From the NCBI RefSeq assembly GCF_000196855.1, contig NC_014319.1, forward strand, positions 186,001 to 250,000: DNA of 64,000 nucleotides, read 5' to 3'. Made by a program: the position numbers and the translations under genes. The notes beneath the pieces were generated by a model. It had not been told where the DNA came from. It saw only the letters and a list, made by a program, of their open reading frames with translations, and did no database searches. Within the stretch, counting starts at the first letter, position 1. The number at the start of each line of letters is the position of its first letter. This DNA is from Leuconostoc gasicomitatum LMG 18811. GTDB lineage: Bacteria; Bacillota; Bacilli; Lactobacillales; Lactobacillaceae. Positions 42,534 through 50,475 of this stretch are shown one piece after another.

Positions 42534-43514
42534 ATGAAAACAGATGAACGTATACTACATTTTTTTGCTGAACATGAAGGGGAATATTTAAGTGGGGAAA
42601 CATTAGCTAAAAATTTAGATATTAGCCGTGCAGCCGTATGGAAAGTCATTAAAAAATTAACAGAACAAGGACACACAATCGATAGTCAGCACCATGTTGG
42701 GTATCGCTATCAAAGTGGAAAAGTTTTGAGTGTACCTATGATTAGACAATTGGCGCACAGTGACTGGCAGATAAAACTGTTTGATGTCATTGATTCGACA
42801 AATACTTATGCAAAAGAAGCATTAACACGCGGTGATATAACAAAACCGACAATGATTATTGCTAATCAACAAATTGGTGGCCGTGGCCGTTTAGGCCGTA
42901 CTTTTGTATCACCAGCTGATACGGGTTTGTATATCTCATTTGCTTTACCGCTACCTGTTGGAACATCGGTAGTACCTGGATTACTAACAACTGGCACAGC
43001 CGTGGCGGTTTCGCGGGCTATAAAGAAAACGATTGGTATTGAATTAGACTTTAAATGGGTTAATGACTTATTATTCAAAAACCGCAAAGTCGGTGGCATT
43101 TTAACTGAAGCGGTGATGGATTTTGAAAGTCAACAAGTGTCAGCAATTGTTGTAGGTATTGGTTTGAACTTACAACAGCCTCAAAATTTGGATGCCACGT
43201 TAACAAATAAAGTGGGTGGTATGGTTGAACACCTCACTGTATCACGTAATGTGATTGTTGCTACGTTGTTTGATGAATTTGTTAAATTGTATGCTGAATA
43301 CACCGATGGCTCATTTTTAAAGGCTTATCGTCAACGAAACATTGTCATAAATCAGACCGTCACAGTGAAATATGGGAAAGAACTCGTAACTGGTATAGCA
43401 AAAGCGATTGATGAACAAGGGCAATTGCTTGTAGATACGGGTGATGTTATCAGAACGATTAATTCTGGGGAAGTATTGAAAGTACAATTGCCAAATAATA
43501 GTTATCACGGTTAA
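42534..43514 (+). CDS. birA: Bifunctional biotin-protein ligase / biotin repressor
   Basis: A 326-residue group II BirA. Residues 1-62 form a winged helix (LAKNLDISRAAVWKVIKKLTEQ). The ligase core (about 85-265) has STNTYAKE, the nucleotide/biotin loop GGRGRLGRTFVSP and FKWVNDLLFKNRKVGGIL. The C-terminal SH3-like domain ends near 320. It makes biotinyl-AMP, biotinylates acetyl-CoA carboxylase carrier protein, and represses biotin genes. The operator in its own promoter supports autoregulation. SD TGAGGA precedes the ATG. bioY follows by 28 bases. Confidence 0.93.
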   Translation: MKTDERILHFFAEHEGEYLSGETLAKNLDISRAAVWKVIKKLTEQGHTIDSQHHVGYRYQSGKVLSVPMIRQLAHSDWQIKLFDVIDSTNTYAKEALTRGDITKPTMIIANQQIGGRGRLGRTFVSPADTGLYISFALPLPVGTSVVPGLLTTGTAVAVSRAIKKTIGIELDFKWVNDLLFKNRKVGGILTEAVMDFESQQVSAIVVGIGLNLQQPQNLDATLTNKVGGMVEHLTVSRNVIVATLFDEFVKLYAEYTDGSFLKAYRQRNIVINQTVTVKYGKELVTGIAKAIDEQGQLLVDTGDVIRTINSGEVLKVQLPNNSYHG

Positions 43515-43542
43515 TTGTCAACGGGTAAAAATTGGAGAAAAA

Positions 43543-44079
43543 ATGAATTCAAATACACAACGTATTGTCATCACAGCAGTACTAACAGCATTATTAATTG
43601 CTGTTGGACCATTAGCAGTTAATATTGGACCAATTCCAATGACCTTACAAACACTCATTATTGCCTTAGTAGCTTCGGTGTCATCAACGCGTGTGAGTTT
43701 AACAGCTATTGGATTGTATCTATTACTGGGTGCTTTTGGCTTACCAGTATTTGCTGGTTTCAAAGGTGGTTTTGTGCTATTAGCCGGACCAACCGCTGGT
43801 TATTTATGGTCATTTCTGCTGTTCGCACCAATTATTGGTCTATCTTTTAAAAGATGGAACAATGTTTGGGGATTGATTGTGACAAATATTTTAGCTTCAG
43901 TGGTTAACTTAACGATTGGGACAATTTGGCTAATCATTAGTATGCAATTACCAGTTGAAGCAGGTATTGCTGCTGGGATCACACCGTTTATTCTATCGAG
44001 CACTTTGAAAATTACTGTTGTTGTGATTGTTGCTTTGGCAATTAGACAAGTACAGGCACGGACAGCACTAGCGTTTTAA
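43543..44079 (+). CDS. bioY: Biotin ECF transporter S component BioY
   Basis: A 178-residue membrane protein with about six spans. BioY hallmarks are PIPMTLQTLIIALVASV, GLYLLLGAFGLPVFAGFKGG and LAGPTAGYLWSF. It binds biotin and uses the shared ECF energising module, absent from this window. SD TTGGAGA precedes the ATG. It forms an operon with birA, so uptake and ligation of biotin are controlled together. No biotin synthesis gene is present, consistent with biotin auxotrophy of leuconostocs. Confidence 0.93.
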   Translation: MNSNTQRIVITAVLTALLIAVGPLAVNIGPIPMTLQTLIIALVASVSSTRVSLTAIGLYLLLGAFGLPVFAGFKGGFVLLAGPTAGYLWSFLLFAPIIGLSFKRWNNVWGLIVTNILASVVNLTIGTIWLIISMQLPVEAGIAAGITPFILSSTLKITVVVIVALAIRQVQARTALAF

Positions 44080-44089
44080 AAATGATCAT

Positions 44090-44296
44090 TTGATATCGAC
44101 GGAGCAACGTTGTTGTTCTCATTTTGAGAAAGTTATACTAAAGATATCTAAAGTCATCGGCTGGTCAGTGACCCTGGCTCACGGAACTGTGGGTTGTTTG
44201 GCATCTGATCATTTATTAGGTCCGATCAATGCGATACTATGTGTTGCTGGTGGTATGGGGATGAGCATGTTGATAGGGAATCAACATTGGACGTGA
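44090..44296 (+). CDS. Possible small membrane protein (start uncertain)
   Basis: An open frame of up to 68 residues whose last 45 look protein-like: two hydrophobic stretches, IGWSVTLAHGTVGCLAS and ILCVAGGMGMSMLIGN, joined by DHLLGP. The only start at the 5' end is a TTG without an SD; a GGAG at 44100 points to no in-frame start. It could be a real small two-span protein in the birA-bioY transcript, or a remnant. Not recognised. Confidence 0.3.
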   Translation: MISTEQRCCSHFEKVILKISKVIGWSVTLAHGTVGCLASDHLLGPINAILCVAGGMGMSMLIGNQHWT

Positions 44297-44332
44297 TTTT
44301 TTGGTATACTAATAAAAAAATGAGGTTGAAGT

Positions 44333-44635
44333 ATGTTACGTTCTGTTTTGATTTTCCCACAGTTGAATGACATGTTTACTATTAATCGGATACGTCAACG
44401 TTATGATGATTTATACGAACATATTGCGCCACATATATCACTTGTTTTTCCATTTGATAATGAGTTGACAGATGAAACAATCATTCAAGTCGTTGCTGAT
44501 ATCATTAAAAAACAGCAACAATTTAAATTGCGACTAACAGCGACAATCACAGAAGTAGCCATCGAACACATATTAGAAAACAGTGATTCAGCTGTCTTTA
44601 CCACTATTTGTTTAGGTGAAAGAGATGAAAATTAG
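44333..44635 (+). pseudogene. Truncated 2'-5' RNA ligase / 2H phosphoesterase-like protein
   Basis: 100 residues matching the N-terminal half of YjcG/LigT-type 2H phosphoesterases: RYDDLYEHIAPHISLVFPFDNEL contains the first HxS/T catalytic motif (within IAPHISLVFPF). Full-length members have about 170 residues and a second HxS/T motif, which is missing. The frame ends at ERDEN, where the next gene begins in another frame. It is probably inactive, cut by a deletion that fused it to the kinase gene. Confidence 0.65.
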
Positions 44636-45089
44636 AATTATTGGGCCAGTGGGCAGTGGGAAAACAACTTTTGCACATAAAATAGCCAGGATTAAGCCTT
44701 ATCCAGTGACATCATTAGATGATTTAAACTGGGTACGACAAGCAACAGGAGACAGACATCGCACGCCATCCGAAAGACAAGCCTTATTACAAGTGATTAT
44801 CCAGCAAAATGACTGGATAATTGAGGGAGCACAGTTCCGTGAAGGACAAGATTGTTTTGCGTTGGCTGATGTGATTTATGTTTTGGACCTGCCTTATTAC
44901 AAAAATGTATATTATATCTTGAAAAGGTGGTTCAACAATCGCTTACACGGTGGGTCAAAACAGTACCGAAACTTATGGTTATTTTTAAAATGGCAAAATA
45001 AATGGCGTACAAATAATCGTGATGACGTATATCGGCTATTAAAACCTTATCATAAAAAAGTAATAATTATACGAAAAAACAAAGTTTGA
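44625..45089 (+). CDS. Small P-loop kinase (FlaR/DNA-topology-modulation kinase-like)
   Basis: A 154-residue soluble protein with Walker A GPVGSGKTTFAHKIA at the N-terminus, the family-typical TSLDDLNWV, then NDWIIEGAQFREGQDCFALADVIYVLDLP and a C-terminal basic region. It resembles the adenylate-kinase-like FlaR/YqaC proteins, whose substrate is unproven. ATG 44625 was chosen with AGGTG upstream; an in-frame GTG at 44616 is possible. It overlaps the truncated phosphoesterase frame by 11 bases. About 40 bases separate it from the lysine riboswitch. Confidence 0.75.
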   Translation: MKIRIIGPVGSGKTTFAHKIARIKPYPVTSLDDLNWVRQATGDRHRTPSERQALLQVIIQQNDWIIEGAQFREGQDCFALADVIYVLDLPYYKNVYYILKRWFNNRLHGGSKQYRNLWLFLKWQNKWRTNNRDDVYRLLKPYHKKVIIIRKNKV

Positions 45090-45130
45090 CAAAATAGAAA
45101 AATTAGAATAAAATAAAAACAATGAGAAAA

Positions 45131-45288
45131 TCATAGAGGTTGCTGTAACCATGAGTCACTCGCGGAGTATTGATAGATACTGTGAAACGAGTTAAAGGGG
45201 TTGTGGCCGAAGCACTGATACTGTCATGTCAGTAAGCTGGGGCATTAGTTAATAGCTAATGGACTGTCGCAATTGCGGGGTGCTATGA
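45131..45288 (+). ncRNA. Lysine riboswitch (L-box)
   Basis: P1 is TCATAG (45131-45136) with CTATGA (45283-45288). The conserved AGAGGT/TGC start, the GTTAAAGGGG segment, TGTGGCCGAAGC and a hairpin followed by GCTGGGGCATTAG and GGACTGTCGC match the five-helix L-box core in order. The terminator at 45311-45346 supplies the expression platform. Lysine should reduce transcription of alr-asd. Confidence 0.88.
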
Positions 45289-45310
45289 CAGAAACGATTG
45301 TTTTATTGCG

Positions 45311-45346
45311 ATCCGTAACTGCCACACTTGGCAGAGGCGGATTTTT
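45311..45346 (+). terminator. Riboswitch-controlled terminator
   Basis: ATCCG...CGGAT enclosing CTGCCA-CAC-TTGGCAG, followed by TTTTT. It lies between the lysine aptamer and alr. Confidence 0.85.
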
Positions 45347-45370
45347 ATTTTAGATGAAAAGAGTACAAAC

Positions 45371-46483
45371 ATGGTAGAAGCAATTACGCGACCAACGCAA
45401 ATAGAAATTTCTAAAAAAGCTTTAAAGCATAATGTCGCTGTTGTCAAACAAACATCTGGCGCCGACAAAATATTTTTGGCTGTTAAATCAAACGCATATG
45501 GTTTGGGTTTGGTGCCAACATCTAAGGCAGCTGTTGCAGGTGGCGTTTATGGCTTGGCTGTGGCCGTCATTGATGAGGCGTTAGCACTGCGACATGAACG
45601 TATTACTGAACCAATTTTAGTATTGGGTATTTCACAAGCAAAATATGCTGAACTGATGGCAGTACAACACATTATGGCAACCGTTGTATCATTATCATGG
45701 TTAAAAGAAGCGGCGCAATCTCTTACTGGTGAACAACGCCTACAAGTCTCGTTAGGTGTTGACACAGGCATGGGGCGAATCGGATTTCGTACTCGAGAGT
45801 CTTTGGCGCAAGCTATTACTTACTTGCAGGCACACAAGGATATTTTTGATTATGTTGGCTTAGCAACACACTTTGCTGAATCAGATTCAGTGCAGACGGA
45901 CTACTTTTATATGCAACTTAAACGGTGGCACGATATAACAGATGGTTTACCAGAACCTAAATACTATCATGTGGCTAATTCAGGTGCAGCAATGTATCAC
46001 GCCGATGAAGTGCCCCATGAGGTGATCCGTGTTGGGACTGTGTTATATGGCGTTGAACCTTCTCGTGGTGAGTTGGCAGATGGCAAAAATTTGCAACCTG
46101 TCATGTCATTACGTAGTGAGATGAATTTTGTCAAACAATTACCAGCTGGAGAAGGCATTAGTTATTCACATAAATATACAACGAGCAGTGATGAGTGGAT
46201 AGGAACAGTACCCATTGGATACGGTGATGGTTGGCTACGTAAGATGTCTGGCTTTAGCGTCATTGTTGACGGACAATATGCACCAATAGTTGGTCAAGTT
46301 GCAATGGATCAATTGATGATTAAGTTGCCACATGAGTATCCTGTTGGGACAAAAGTGACACTCATAGGTAAGGATGGCGATCTTGAGAATACGCTCGAGG
46401 ATGTTGCACAACACGCTAATTTAGCACCATGGGAGATTATGACGGGAATGCAAGATCGGGTACATCGTATCCTTGTTGATTAA
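45371..46483 (+). CDS. alr: Alanine racemase family PLP enzyme
   Basis: A 370-residue fold-type III racemase. PLP-binding K39 is in FLAVKSNAYGLG, VDTGMGRIGFR and HVANSGAAMYH are present, and the second catalytic Tyr is in GISYSHKYTTSSDEWIGTVPIGYGDGW. The usual KANAYGHG is changed to KSNAYGLG, replacing the His next to the PLP site. It interconverts L- and D-alanine for cell-wall precursors. It follows the lysine riboswitch and is followed by asd after 52 bases, so lysine controls both. A paralogue with lysine or another substrate is a possibility. The SD is weak (AAAAGAG). Confidence 0.85.
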   Translation: MVEAITRPTQIEISKKALKHNVAVVKQTSGADKIFLAVKSNAYGLGLVPTSKAAVAGGVYGLAVAVIDEALALRHERITEPILVLGISQAKYAELMAVQHIMATVVSLSWLKEAAQSLTGEQRLQVSLGVDTGMGRIGFRTRESLAQAITYLQAHKDIFDYVGLATHFAESDSVQTDYFYMQLKRWHDITDGLPEPKYYHVANSGAAMYHADEVPHEVIRVGTVLYGVEPSRGELADGKNLQPVMSLRSEMNFVKQLPAGEGISYSHKYTTSSDEWIGTVPIGYGDGWLRKMSGFSVIVDGQYAPIVGQVAMDQLMIKLPHEYPVGTKVTLIGKDGDLENTLEDVAQHANLAPWEIMTGMQDRVHRILVD

Positions 46484-46535
46484 TATAATTAGCTAACTCA
46501 AGGGAATATTGAAAAATTGAGGAGAGAAAATAAAC

Positions 46536-47630
46536 ATGACAGAACGTACATATAACATTGCAATACTTGGCGCAACCGGAGCAGTTGGTACAAGATTAAT
46601 GTCCCAACTAGAAGAATCAACGATACCAGTTAATAGTTTGAAATTACTTGCTTCATCACGTTCAGCTGGTAAAAAACTCACTTTCAAAGGACAAGAATTA
46701 ACTGTCGAAGAAGCGACAGCAGACAGTTTTAGTGGCGTTGATTTGGTATTGGCCTCTGGAGGTGGTTCTGTATCGCAGCGTTTTGCACCGGAAGCAGTTA
46801 AACGTGGTGCTGTTGTGGTGGATAATTCAAGTTATTGGCGTATGAACGATAATGTCCCGCTTGTCGTGCCTGAAGTTAACGAAGCAGATTTACAAGGTCA
46901 TAATGGTATTATTGCTAACCCGAATTGTTCAACGACTCAAATGGTCGTAGCTTTGGAGCCGATACGTCGCGCTTTTGGGTTACGTCGCGTCATTGTGTCG
47001 ACCTATCAGGCAGCATCTGGGGCCGGTCAAACAGCATGGGATGAGCTAGTAGCCCAGACAGAAGCTCATAATGCTGGTGAGAAAATGGTTGCTAATATTT
47101 TGCCTGTCAAGGGATCCGATAAACATTACCCATTAGCTTATAATTTGTTACCACAAATTGATGTGTTTGAAGATGATGGCTATACACATGAAGAATGGAA
47201 AATGATTCATGAAACAAAGAAAATTATGTTCGGAGACAAAAATTCTAAGTCAGTTAAAGTAACAGGTACAGCAGTTCGAGTACCTGTTCCAGTAGGACAT
47301 GGTGAAACAGTTTATTTTGAAACAGAGTCAAACACTGGTGCTACGTCTGCTGGCATTCAACAAGCATTAAGTCAAGCACCCGGCGTTATTTTAGAAGATA
47401 ATCCTAAAAAACAGCTGTATCCACAACCAATTAATGCTGAGGGAAAACGAGAAACTTTTGTTGGTCGTGTCCGTCCAGATTTAGAAAACGATGATTCTTT
47501 TCATATGTGGGTGGTATCTGATAATTTATTAAAAGGTGCTGCTTGGAATACAGTTCAAATCGCTGAACGGCTCGTCGAGTTGGATCTAGTTCGTGTGCCA
47601 GTAGGTGCTGCAGGTAAATTTGAAGCCTAA
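46536..47630 (+). CDS. asd: Aspartate-semialdehyde dehydrogenase
   Basis: A 364-residue enzyme. The NADPH motif is [14 protein letters not shown] near residue 10, the catalytic Cys is C131 in [10 protein letters not shown], and [13 protein letters not shown] carries the active-site His. It reduces aspartyl phosphate to the semialdehyde, the branch point to lysine, threonine and methionine. SD GAGGAGAG precedes the ATG. It is second in the riboswitch-controlled alr-asd unit; Asd alone explains why lysine would regulate the unit. Confidence 0.94.
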   Translation: MTERTYNIAILGATGAVGTRLMSQLEESTIPVNSLKLLASSRSAGKKLTFKGQELTVEEATADSFSGVDLVLASGGGSVSQRFAPEAVKRGAVVVDNSSYWRMNDNVPLVVPEVNEADLQGHNGIIANPNCSTTQMVVALEPIRRAFGLRRVIVSTYQAASGAGQTAWDELVAQTEAHNAGEKMVANILPVKGSDKHYPLAYNLLPQIDVFEDDGYTHEEWKMIHETKKIMFGDKNSKSVKVTGTAVRVPVPVGHGETVYFETESNTGATSAGIQQALSQAPGVILEDNPKKQLYPQPINAEGKRETFVGRVRPDLENDDSFHMWVVSDNLLKGAAWNTVQIAERLVELDLVRVPVGAAGKFEA

Positions 47631-47650
47631 CAGCATGTTACAATAAGCTT

Positions 47651-48601
47651 ATGGAAATCTTTTTATTTTTAACGATAATTGTATTAGGAATTTTGCTGTA
47701 CTACCAAGTGCAACAAAATCCTGCGACGATGAGAATTGGTACGCTTGGTGTTTTCATTGTCATTGGTGTCGTTATTTTTATGTACCATTTTTTAAATGTC
47801 ACACCAAAAGTTTTAAAATTGACTGTTCATATTGGTTATAGTATGGCTGTTTTTTTTGGTATTTTGTTGTTATTAAGTATGGTACGGCATAGTTGGAAAA
47901 AGTCACATCAGTGGGGATTACCGCTGTTAGTTGGTGTTTATCTGATGTGTCTATTATTGTTTAGTCAGTGGTCATTATGGTGGTTGAGCGCACCATGGTT
48001 GATGTTATATTTTGTATGGCAATTTTGTCGATTTATAGTGAGCAGCGTAATCTACGGTTATCAAAGCAAAGCACCAACTCGCGGGCCATTGGTAGTGCTT
48101 GGTGGCGGCTTGGCAGAAGGATATAGAGTCGGGAACATAGTCGATAAACGTATTCAAGCAGCAGTAACAGACGCCAATAAAATGTCGGAATATCCGATGA
48201 TTGTTTTTTCTGGTGGACAGGGAGAAGATCAGTTAATTAGTGAAGCTGAAGCGATGCGCGACTGGTCTGTATCACGTTATGATGTACCATTTGAAAAAAC
48301 ACAACTAGAAAAACGTTCACGAAATACCTATCAAAATTTAAAATATACGTCACAATTGCTTTCTCAGCAACCATTTACATTTTATACAAGTGGTTATCAT
48401 GTTTTTAGGGGTGTTTTGCTAGCTAAAAAACAAAATATTGATGCGCAAGGACGTGGGGGATTTGTGCCCTTATTTTATCGTATACCGGCTTTTTTTAGAG
48501 AATTTGCTGGTGTAATGAGTATGAATATAAGACGTCAAATATTGTGGGCGTTAGTTTGGGGTATCATTGCATTTGTGATTAATCAAATAATGACATACTA
48601 A
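47651..48601 (+). CDS. YdcF/SanA-like DUF218 membrane protein
   Basis: A 316-residue protein. Five N-terminal spans (about 1-130) precede a DUF218 domain (about 142-285) with PLVVLGGGLAEGYRVGN, MIVFSGGQGEDQLISEAEAM, EKRSRNTYQNLKYTS and YTSGYHVFRGV. A final span closes the protein. The domain (YdcF/ElyC/SanA) is linked to envelope integrity and lipid-carrier metabolism; the catalytic role is unsettled. It starts 20 bases after asd without an SD; a TACAAT ends six bases before the ATG, so it may be leaderless and independently transcribed. Confidence 0.82.
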   Translation: MEIFLFLTIIVLGILLYYQVQQNPATMRIGTLGVFIVIGVVIFMYHFLNVTPKVLKLTVHIGYSMAVFFGILLLLSMVRHSWKKSHQWGLPLLVGVYLMCLLLFSQWSLWWLSAPWLMLYFVWQFCRFIVSSVIYGYQSKAPTRGPLVVLGGGLAEGYRVGNIVDKRIQAAVTDANKMSEYPMIVFSGGQGEDQLISEAEAMRDWSVSRYDVPFEKTQLEKRSRNTYQNLKYTSQLLSQQPFTFYTSGYHVFRGVLLAKKQNIDAQGRGGFVPLFYRIPAFFREFAGVMSMNIRRQILWALVWGIIAFVINQIMTY

Positions 48602-48696
48602 TTGTATGTTACATTTTTTATCTTGCTTTGAGAGATATTTGAGTTTTGATGCGCATTATTTTGTTATAAATTTTAAATATAAAATTGGAGATGTGT

Positions 48697-50475
48697 ATGA
48701 ATATTTTTGGAAAATTAATGTGGTTTTTCCGTCAAAATAAGCGACTTTACATTGTAGGACTGTTTTTTTTGTTTTTGACGGAAATTTCTCAAATGGTGTC
48801 ACCAGCCTTAATTGGCCGTTTTACAGATCAAGTTGTATCACGGACGCTAACAGTAGAAAACTTAGTGTTTTATGCTGGTGGCATTTTTTTATTTGCGCTA
48901 TTGATGTATGTTTTTAGATATGCTTGGATTACACATATCTTTCAAGGATCTGCTTTACTTGAAAAAACATTGCGTCAGCAATTGTTTGATCATTATATGA
49001 AGATGGATACCACTTTTTATCAACGACATCGAACAGGCGACTTGATGGCACATGCTACAAATGATTTGTCAGCTATACAACGCGTTGCATCTGGTGGCAT
49101 TTTAATGTTAGTTGATTCAGTTGTTGTGATAATTTTTACCGTCATTTCAATGGTGATTGTTGTTGATTGGCGATTGACCCTAATAGGTGTCTTACCTTTA
49201 CCACTTTTAGTTTTAGGTGTGCGATATTTGTCACCAAAAATGCGTCAGGCATTTACATCAGCACAAGAAGCTTTTTCACGTTTATCAAACAAGTCTCAAG
49301 AATCAATTGCTGGTGTTAAAGCTATTAAAACTTTAGGACAAGAAATGGCCGATGTTGCCGTTTTTGAATCTCAAGTTAAAGATACAATTCAAATCAATAA
49401 AAGGGTGGCATTAATCGATTCATTATTTGGACCAATGGCTACCGTTATAATGACAATTAGCTTTGTTATTATGATGACATACGGTGGGTCGCTTGTCCTT
49501 AACGATCAAATTACAATTGGTCAGCTGGTATCATTTTCGACATACTTGGGTTTGCTCGTTTGGCCAATGTTTGGATTAGGTCAACTGTTCAATGTTTTGG
49601 AACGTGGCAACGCATCATATATACGTGTGCAAAATATTTTGTCAGAAAAATCAGCCATTATTGAAGATGAAGAAGGTGTTGTTGAACAGGCTAAAGGTGA
49701 TTTAAATATTAATATTAATCAGTTTACTTATCCAGATGGGGATCCTACAAAGCCTGCGTTACATAATGTTGAAATCACGGTTAAGGCAGGGGAGACACTG
49801 GGCATTGTTGGTCGTGTTGGTGCTGGTAAAACAACTTTAATTAAGCTACTATTACGTCAATTTGATGGCTACACAGGTGATATTCGAGTTGGTGATGTGA
49901 ATATTAAAGCGTATACATTTAACGCTTATTTAAAATCAATTGGCTACGTAGCACAAGAGAACTTTTTGTTCTCAACAACGGTTCGAGATAATATTCGATT
50001 TTCTGATATTAATAAAAATCAACGTGATGTGATGTTAGCTGCTAAAAAAGCTGATTTTAATGAAGATGTCTGGTCATTGCCAGATGGATATGATACTGAA
50101 GTTGGTGAGCAGGGAGTTAGCCTGTCTGGTGGTCAAAAACAGCGATTAGCTATTGCTCGCGCATTGATTACTGATCCAGAAATATTGATTTTGGATGATG
50201 CACTTTCAGCTGTTGATGCATTGACAGAAAAACATATTTTGGGGACTTTAAAGTCTGAACGTCGCGAAAAAACAACTATTATTGCTGCGCATCGTATTAG
50301 CTCGGTCATGAACGCAGATGAAATTATTGTGTTTGACCATGGTGAAATTAAGGAACGTGGAACGCATGCGTCTTTAATTGCGCGAAATGGTTGGTATGCA
50401 GAAATGTATCACCAACAGCAATTAGCGACGGAACTTGAAGATAAATTAAGTGGAAAGGGGGTCAGCGATGTCTGA
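48697..50475 (+). CDS. Heterodimeric ABC exporter, subunit with degenerate catalytic site
   Basis: A 592-residue half-transporter with six spans (about 15-300) and an ATPase domain. Walker A is GRVGAGKTT, the signature [10 protein letters not shown] is intact, and Walker B is ILILDDALSAVDA with Asp in place of the catalytic Glu; the H-loop is AAHRISS. This pattern is typical of LmrC/BmrC-type partners in asymmetric exporters. GGAG six bases before ATG 48697 sets the start. Its last eight bases overlap the partner gene. Substrates are probably amphiphilic drugs or lipids; this is inference. Confidence 0.88.
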   Translation: MNIFGKLMWFFRQNKRLYIVGLFFLFLTEISQMVSPALIGRFTDQVVSRTLTVENLVFYAGGIFLFALLMYVFRYAWITHIFQGSALLEKTLRQQLFDHYMKMDTTFYQRHRTGDLMAHATNDLSAIQRVASGGILMLVDSVVVIIFTVISMVIVVDWRLTLIGVLPLPLLVLGVRYLSPKMRQAFTSAQEAFSRLSNKSQESIAGVKAIKTLGQEMADVAVFESQVKDTIQINKRVALIDSLFGPMATVIMTISFVIMMTYGGSLVLNDQITIGQLVSFSTYLGLLVWPMFGLGQLFNVLERGNASYIRVQNILSEKSAIIEDEEGVVEQAKGDLNININQFTYPDGDPTKPALHNVEITVKAGETLGIVGRVGAGKTTLIKLLLRQFDGYTGDIRVGDVNIKAYTFNAYLKSIGYVAQENFLFSTTVRDNIRFSDINKNQRDVMLAAKKADFNEDVWSLPDGYDTEVGEQGVSLSGGQKQRLAIARALITDPEILILDDALSAVDALTEKHILGTLKSERREKTTIIAAHRISSVMNADEIIVFDHGEIKERGTHASLIARNGWYAEMYHQQQLATELEDKLSGKGVSDV

